A stretch of 64,000 bases of DNA, taken from Bolinopsis microptera (Eukaryota > Ctenophora > Tentaculata > Lobata > Bolinopsidae). The notes under the pieces were generated by a model, which worked only from the letters and a program-made list of their open reading frames with translations, was not told where the DNA came from and did not search any database. Positions within the stretch are counted from its first letter, which is position 1. Every line of letters begins with the position of its first letter. Positions 58,086 through 64,000 of the stretch are shown here, one piece after another. Made by a program: the position numbers and the translations under genes. The DNA lies in contig NC_087075.1 in the NCBI RefSeq assembly GCF_026151205.1, positions 1,481,911 to 1,545,910 on the forward strand. The letters run 5' to 3'.

Positions 58086-59055
58086 ACCTCGCTCACATCT
58101 AATCTTAAGTTTGGCTTAATATCAGTTCTAACTTAACCTCTTAAACACTGTCATGATTGTTCACATTAAACTCTACTGTAGGAATCCTTACTAACATTTA
58201 ATGATGAATGAACAATGAATATTGGACTAGTAATATAACTTACTTTTATTCTTCAGAGTTATTAATATTGTGTTACCTTAGTGCTTTAGTGTTAATATAA
58301 CAGCATATACTGAGACTAATAATCTATATTAATATTGTGGAAACGTTGAGCAATAGGACTTCACATTAAGCTGATATAATTACGGGTAATGTGGCAAAAA
58401 TGTTACGTAGAGTTAGTGGTAACTTAGTCCATGAGTATATAAATATTTAATAAACAGAAGCTCTATTATGTATACTTGATAAATTTACAGCTGTGAAGGT
58501 TAACCTTCACAGCTGACTGATAGAATATCGTACTCGTTCTAGGTACGGTAGACAACTCCTGCCTCAGTCCTTATTTCTATAACAATGCTTTCCTTGATCA
58601 CGAGGACAGAGGTTTGCTTTGTGTTATAATTATTGTAATAACAGGGCAGTTCGAATAGCGTTCATTAATTTTTGACACCATAACATAAAGTGACAATTAA
58701 ATAGCACGTTGTGTGTTCTGTTCACCTTGTGTTACACTTACACGAGTTTATTACCATTAACGTTATGTGTAAAATCGAAACCTAACACAAGGTTTTTTAA
58801 ATTTTGAAACTTTATAAACACCAGCTATCTGTAAGTATAAACAATGTTAGGACTTTGTGGCGCAATCACATTGATAATATAACGTGGATGTCCTGCAGAC
58901 AGTATACAACAGATAACTGATTATCTGCCGAGTCTCTAGACTGGAGGCTAAAAGCACACGTGGTATGACACATCACGTGTTGCAAAGAATGAGCGTGCGG
59001 TGTGATTACAGATTCAGCCTTTTTGTTAGGGTCAGACCGGTCTGAACAATAAACT
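58086..59055. other. Gene-free stretch
   Basis: AT-rich. The only structure seen is a perfect 26-bp palindrome at 58,489-58,514 (AGCTGTGAAGGTT and its complement). No gene supported. Confidence 0.45.
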
Positions 59056-59214
59056 GTGTTACACTATGTTACACTGTTACACTGTTACACTGTTACACTG
59101 TTACACTGTTACACTGTTACACTGTTACACTGTTACACTGTTACACTGTTACACTGTTACACTGTTACACTGTTACACTGTTACACTGTTACACTGTTAC
59201 ACTGTTACACTGTA
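59056..59214. repeat. 8-bp array (GTTACACT)n
   Basis: About 19 nearly perfect units. The Leu/His/Tyr-rich open frames across it are not genes. Confidence 0.97.
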
Positions 59215-60213
59215 CAGTGTACCAAAGAGTGGCATGTCTGCCAATGATAGTGCAAATATGTCGTACACTTTACTCTATGCGGTAGATAATATCTTGCAGT
59301 AGTTATCTTAATAGAATAAGCCTCATAATAACCAAGCAGTCCTTCATTCCCACAGCTCATAGCTACAATACTTTCATTACCATATAGCTACAATATACTC
59401 TCATTTTCATAATTTCGCAACGCCTTTCAAAAGCGCATAGTTTTCTTTGTAGTTGTTCGCACAATTCACGCTCGAGTAACTGAATAATTATTACATTACG
59501 TATGATTATTTAAAATACATTATTTCCGTTCTCCAGCAATAACCGCCATTTTAAGTTTCTAAGCTCTATCAACATATAATATTACCACAGTACACGTTGC
59601 CACAATACATTTATACACTGGTACACAATCGTGTTTATTGTCGTGTTGATCAGACCCAGTCTATTGTTACCTCCCCGCCACCAGCTACCTGGTCCTTGCA
59701 GGGAGTTAATCCACAGCTGCTTCCTCATCAGATAGTGGAATTAATAGCGAGTTTACTTGAAGTTAGAGGTTTTATTTATATATCATTAGTTTTTGAAGTC
59801 ATAGGTTTTATTTATATATCATTAGTTTTTGAAGTTATAGGTTTTATTTATATATCATTAGTTTTTGAAGTTGTGACGCGAGAAGTTTCATTTATCTATC
59901 ATTAGTTTTTGAAGTTATAGCTACTTATTAGGTTAAGTAGGCTGGTCCGTGGCCTAACAGTTGAAACGGTCTGGATATTCACTGTGGAGGATCTACTTTG
60001 TTCCAACTTTGGCTTATTTTGTTTCTTGTCATTATTTTTTATTGTCCAGGTCCTCCGACTAATCTGTTGTTATCAGACTTGTTATCTGCAAAAACTGCAT
60101 TGTAATCCTCTACTACTACTCACCGTAGTAAGGACAACTGTTTACGAAACCAGGCTCTCACTCTCACGTAGCGAGTTTAATGACAATGTGAGTGGCTAAA
60201 TTAAATAGTTGGG
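59215..60213. other. Possible exon followed by a 36-bp GT...AG repeat
   Basis: 59,702-59,768 could be an exon: after CCTTGCAG it encodes GVNPQLLPHQIVELIASLLE and VR, ending AGAG|GTTTTA. From 59,769 a 36-bp unit beginning GTTTTATTTATATATC and ending GAAGTCATAG repeats about three to four times to 59,920. The rest is unique without clear genes. The exon is tentative. Confidence 0.35.
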
Positions 60214-60297
60214 ATGGGGCGGCGGCGTCGCAGACTCAAGACAATCCCTTTACTTGACCCGAATCCAGCTAGGCATCTCATCAGGAAGCGAACTGAG
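60214..60297 (+). CDS. Start-codon exon of an unknown gene (28 codons)
   Basis: ATGGGGCGGCGGCGTCGC opens 28 codons (MGRRRRRLKTIPLLDPNP, then ARHLIRKRTE) that end exactly at GAG|GTAAAT. The very basic N-terminus suggests a nuclear or nucleolar protein, but I do not recognise the family. The last 50 or so exon bases plus donor are then repeated five more times downstream with one coding change (CCAGCT to CCATCT). The next true exon was not found before the window end. Confidence 0.5.
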
Positions 60298-60835
60298 GTA
60301 AATAGTGGGTTACACGTGGGTTACACGTGTGTATAATCACGTGGGTTACACGTGTGTATAATCCCTTTAAATGACCCGAATCCATCTAGGCATCTCATCA
60401 GGAAGCGAACTGAGGTAAATAGTGGGTTACACGTGGGTTACACGTGTGTATTATCACGTGGGTTACACGTGTGTATAATCCCTTTACTTGACCCGAATCC
60501 ATCTAGGCATCTCATCAGGAAGCGAACTGAGGTAAATAGTGGGTATAATCACGTGTGTATTATCACGTGGGTTACACGTGTGTATAATCCCTTTACTTGA
60601 CCCGAATCCATCTAGGCATCTCATCAGGAAGCGAACTGAGGTAAATAGTGGGTATAATCACGTGGGTTACACGTGTGTATTATCACGTGGGTTACACGTG
60701 TGTATAATCCCTTTACTTGACCCGAATCCATCTAGGCATCTTATCAGGAAGCGAACTGAGGTAAATAGTGGGTATTATCACGTGTGTATAATCCATCTAG
60801 GCATCTCATCAGGAAGCGAACTGAGGTAAATTATT
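60241..60835. repeat. About 110-120-bp repeat of exon end plus donor
   Basis: Six copies, the last shortened, of CCCGAATCCATCTAGGCATC...GAACTGAG|GTAAATAGTGGG. They are separated by varying numbers of GGGTTACACGTG and TATAATCACGTG blocks. Each long unit starts at GT and ends at AG. The CACGTG blocks form a smaller nested repeat. Confidence 0.93.
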
Positions 60836-61080
60836 TATCGGTTCTTATTTGGGTGGACCAAACTGTGAGCAGCCTTAATTATATAAGCGGGGCTGAATTT
60901 ATGAGAATTGCTCAAAGAAATAGTTGGCCTCCAACGGGTTTAATTTTTAACTGGGTAATCATTAGTAATCATTAGTAATCATTAGTAATCATTAGTAATC
61001 ATTAGTAATCATTAGTAATCATTATAACTCGTTCGCCATCAAACACTTTTTGATCTGTTGAGAGACTTATTGAGTTCACC
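60836..61080. other. Spacer with 10-bp repeat
   Basis: 60,955-61,022 holds seven copies of ATTAGTAATC. The remainder is unique and non-coding as far as I can see. Confidence 0.6.
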
Positions 61081-61470
61081 TACCTTATCGGTCATAAATA
61101 TCACGGACATTCACGCTGAAGACCTTAGCGTGAATAATTGTGTCCGTGAAAATAATGTCCGTGGCATTAAGGTCCGTGAACAATAAAGTCCGGTAATTAT
61201 TTCCATTACTTTTAGTGTGTGTGTCCCTGCATATGCATAGATATGTGTGTAGCCGATTACTATATTAGCTTATTAGTATACTAGGACAAATATTATCACT
61301 CCTCAGTCACATTCTAGAGTTCGGAAAAAGAGTAAAACACTTATTACAAAATCAACACAAACCCTCACAATGTTTTGGAAACTTTTGGGCGGTCATGAGC
61401 GTGAATATTTATGTCCGTGAAAAACTTTTCTGTGAAAAACTTTTCCGTGATGATTATGACCGATAAGGTA
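61081..61470 (+). mobile_element. TIR-bearing MITE, copy B
   Basis: 390 bases bounded by TACCTTATCGGTCATAA and its reverse complement TTATGACCGATAAGGTA (one base off), with TA at each edge. The interior has several CACGGAC/GTCCGTG inverted motifs and no ORF. A second, longer copy lies at 49,825 in opposite orientation. Non-autonomous DNA transposon. Confidence 0.85.
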
Positions 61471-61734
61471 TGTCACAAGTGTGTTCGAGTATACGTACAC
61501 TATAATACACTTCAGTCAACTTAGTCGATCAGTACTAACTACTAACCAGTAAGTAGTAACCAGTACTAGTAACTAGTAACTACTAACAAGTAGGCTACCT
61601 TTACAAATGTCTCGCGTCTGATGAGGTTTACAAATACTTATAGAGATTGTAAAGTTTACAAATTACATACTAGCTTGTCGGATAATGAGAGATTTGGAGA
61701 TTGTAAAGCTGACAGTTCTGTCATATATAATAAT
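61471..61734. other. Spacer
   Basis: CAGTACTA/AGTAACTA short repeats near 61,530-61,590, with no gene. Confidence 0.4.
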
Positions 61735-61905
61735 ACGGATAGTTCAATTGTGTGGAAATGTGATGGTTCGATTGTGTGGAAATGTGATGGTTTGATTGTG
61801 TGGAAATGCGATTGTGTGGAAATGTGATGGTTTGATTGTGTGGAAATGTGATGGTTTGATTGTGTGAAAATGCGATTGTGTGGAAATGTGATGGTTAGAT
61901 AGTCT
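61735..61905. repeat. 24-bp repeat
   Basis: About six imperfect copies of ATTGTGTGGAAATGTGATGG with short linkers. Confidence 0.88.
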
Positions 61906-62097
61906 AACCCTGATTTACCAGGGATATTGGGGATACTACCCTTGTAAATCGGGGTTTTGATTTACATCGGTGTGATAGTGCGATAGTGTGATCACATCAT
62001 GGAGCTGCTGTTGGTGTGTATGCCACAAGTCTCATGAGTTCCTGAGACTCACCATAAAGCTCACTCAACCTTTGTTCAAATACCACCAACATTCACA

Positions 62098-63475
62098 TGA
62101 TCACGTGGTGTGATCACGAGGTGTGATAACGAGGTGTGATAACGAGGTGTGATCACGAGGTGTGATGACGAGGTGTGATCACGTGGTGTGATCACGTGGT
62201 GTAATCATGTGGTGTGATCACGTGGTGTGATCACGTGGTGTAATCATGTGGTGTGATCACGAGGTGTGATCACGAGGTGTGATCACGAGGTGTGATCACG
62301 AGGTGTTATGACGTGGTGTGATGACATGGTGTGATCATGTGGTGTGATCACGTGGTGTGATCACGTGGTGTGATCACGTGGTGTGATCACGTGGTGTGAT
62401 CACGAGGTGTGATCACGAGGTGTGATGACATGGTGTGATGACGAGGTGTGAACTGTGATCATGTGGTGTGATCACATGGTGTGATCACGAGGTGTGATGA
62501 CGTGGTGTGATCACGAGGTGTGATCACGAGGTGTGATCACGAGGTGTGATCACGTGGTGTGATCACGTGGTGTGATCACGAGGTGTGATCACGAGGTGTG
62601 ATCACGTGGTGTGATCACGTGGTGTGATCACGAGGTGTGATCACGAGGTGTGATCACGAGGTGTGATCACGATGTGTGATCACGAGGTGTGATGACGTGT
62701 TGTGATGACGTGGTGTGATCACGAGGTGTGATCACGAGGTGTGATCACGCGGTGTGATCACGAGGTGTGATCACGAGGTGTGATCACGAGGTGTGATGAC
62801 ATGGTGTGATCATGTGGTGTGATCACGTGGTGTGATCACGTGGTGTGATGACTTGGTGTGATCACGAGGTGTGATCACGAGGTGTGATCACGAGGTGTTA
62901 TGACGTGGTGTGATGACATGGTGTGATCATGTGGTGTGATCGCGTGGTGTGATCATGTGGTGTGATCACGAGATGTGATCACGAGGTGTGATCATGTGGT
63001 GTGATGACGTGTTGTGATGACGTGGTGTGATCATGTGGTGTGATGACGTGGTGTGATGACGAGGTGTGATCACGATGTGTGATCACGTGGTATGATCACG
63101 AGGTGTGATCACGAGGTGTGATCACGAGGTGTGATCACGATGTGTGATCACGAGGTGTGATGATGTGTTGTGATGACGTGGTGTGATCACGAGGTGTGAT
63201 GACGTGGTGTGATGACGTGGTGTGATCACGATGTGTGATCACGAGGTGTGATGACGTGTTGTGATGACGTGGTGTGATCATGTGGTGTGATGACGTGGTG
63301 TGATGACGAGGTGTGATCACGATGTGTGATGACGAGGTGTGATCACGAGGTGTGATGACGATGTGTGATCACGAGGTGTGATGACGTGTTGTGATGACGT
63401 GGTGTGATGACGTGGTGTGATCACGAGGTGTGATCACGATGTGTGATGACGAGGTGTGATGAGGTGGTATCACGT
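62098..63475. repeat. 13-bp minisatellite (CACGTGGTGTGAT)n, 1.4 kb
   Basis: About 105 units of CACGTGGTGTGAT or CACGAGGTGTGAT. TGATCACG and TGATGACG versions are mixed, so many units hold CACGTG, GTGATCAC, or both. Blocks of variants recur, for example around 62.9-63.4 kb. Minus-strand Thr/Ser/His open frames are repeat products. Confidence 0.96.
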
Positions 63476-64000
63476 GTGATCACATGCGTACCACGTGGTA
63501 TCCGGTAACTGTAGTTACAGTCACTTTAGTTGAAAATATTCGGGGCGGGTCAATTAGTTGCTCCAGTAACCTTAAAATACTTGTCTTGAGTGCTCTCTAT
63601 CACGCGCACATTGCACATGTCTCCATGAGTAGACACTAGACATTGTGGTATTTGAAGTGTAATGCTGCATAGAGTGCTTAAATGTATTTACACAGTACGG
63701 TACCGTCATTAATACTCATAACAGTAATATTAAGAGGACATATAGTTATTATGAAATGGAATTATCTGCAATTGTACTAATTTAAAAATGATGACGCGTT
63801 TTGTTAATCTCTACTATAATTCAAAAGATTCTTTCTGATGTACGACCGCCCACGTGCAAATCAGACGAGAAATAGGAATTTAGGTAACAACCAAAAGGTT
63901 CCATAGCAACGGTGTTTTAATGCACACATGCACGTGCAAAGATTGTTTTAACGTCATTTTGATCGGTTTTGTGGTAATTACGTTGTGTTTAAAGTGTTTT
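63476..64000. other. Gene-free window end with an X-box-like site
   Basis: Unique AT-rich DNA. GGTTCCATAGCAAC at 63,897-63,910 matches the RFX X-box pattern (two half-sites about AT). No exon seen. Confidence 0.4.

Noticed and set aside
1-64000. tRNA, rRNA or known ncRNA genes
   Set aside because: I looked for tRNA B-box-like GGTTCGA-type motifs with a matching A-box and for rRNA cores and found none. A covariance-model search (tRNAscan-SE, Infernal) would be decisive.

Overview
This is animal nuclear DNA, most likely from an invertebrate. Genes are split by GT-AG introns and are sparse. There are LINE and Penelope-like retroelements, foldback and MITE-type DNA elements, and a very large load of tandem repeats. 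I cannot name the species from the sequence. About a third to two fifths of the window is minisatellite, and about 5.8 kb (51.1-56.9 kb) is homopolymer-run text that looks like failed consensus rather than real DNA. A 100-N gap lies at 27,849-27,948.

Layout. 0.6-1.3 kb: the last two exons of a zinc-finger gene whose stop codon opens a 2.2-kb tandem array. 5.9-10.8 kb: a 4.9-kb array of a 17-bp unit. 11.7-12.8 kb (minus): a broken Penelope-like GIY-YIG fragment. 13.3-21.2 kb (plus): the last three exons of a PEDS1/TMEM189 (plasmanylethanolamine desaturase) gene. Its large intron holds a LINE with both ORFs intact and a 91-bp hairpin satellite. 23.1-24.2 kb (minus): a single-exon secreted or anchored pentraxin/LamG-like protein with a sequon-studded coiled coil. 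25.2-31.6 kb: a GC-rich nest of foldback elements plus a truncated LINE. 31.7-46.5 kb: mostly minisatellites (6, 45, 29, 32, 61 and 8 bp), with a two-exon start of an unknown gene at 38.0-41.1 kb. 46.8-57.0 kb (plus): an eight-exon gene of unknown function that I reconstructed with consistent phases (284 codons). 60.2 kb: a start-codon exon of another gene. 62.1-63.5 kb: a 13-bp E-box-rich array.

Two observations stand out. First, the LINE ORF1 protein joins an AlkB-type 2-oxoglutarate/Fe(II) dioxygenase domain, with its HxD...H...R-x5-R residues present, to an SGNH-esterase domain with its Ser, Asp and His present, upstream of a normal APE endonuclease/RT ORF2. Second, several minisatellites sit on exon-intron junctions. 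In at least three, and possibly four, the repeat unit itself begins with GT and ends with AG, so the array is a chain of intron-like cassettes. In one other gene a splice acceptor with its exon start is repeated six times. All gene identities rest on reading motifs by eye; no database search was run.
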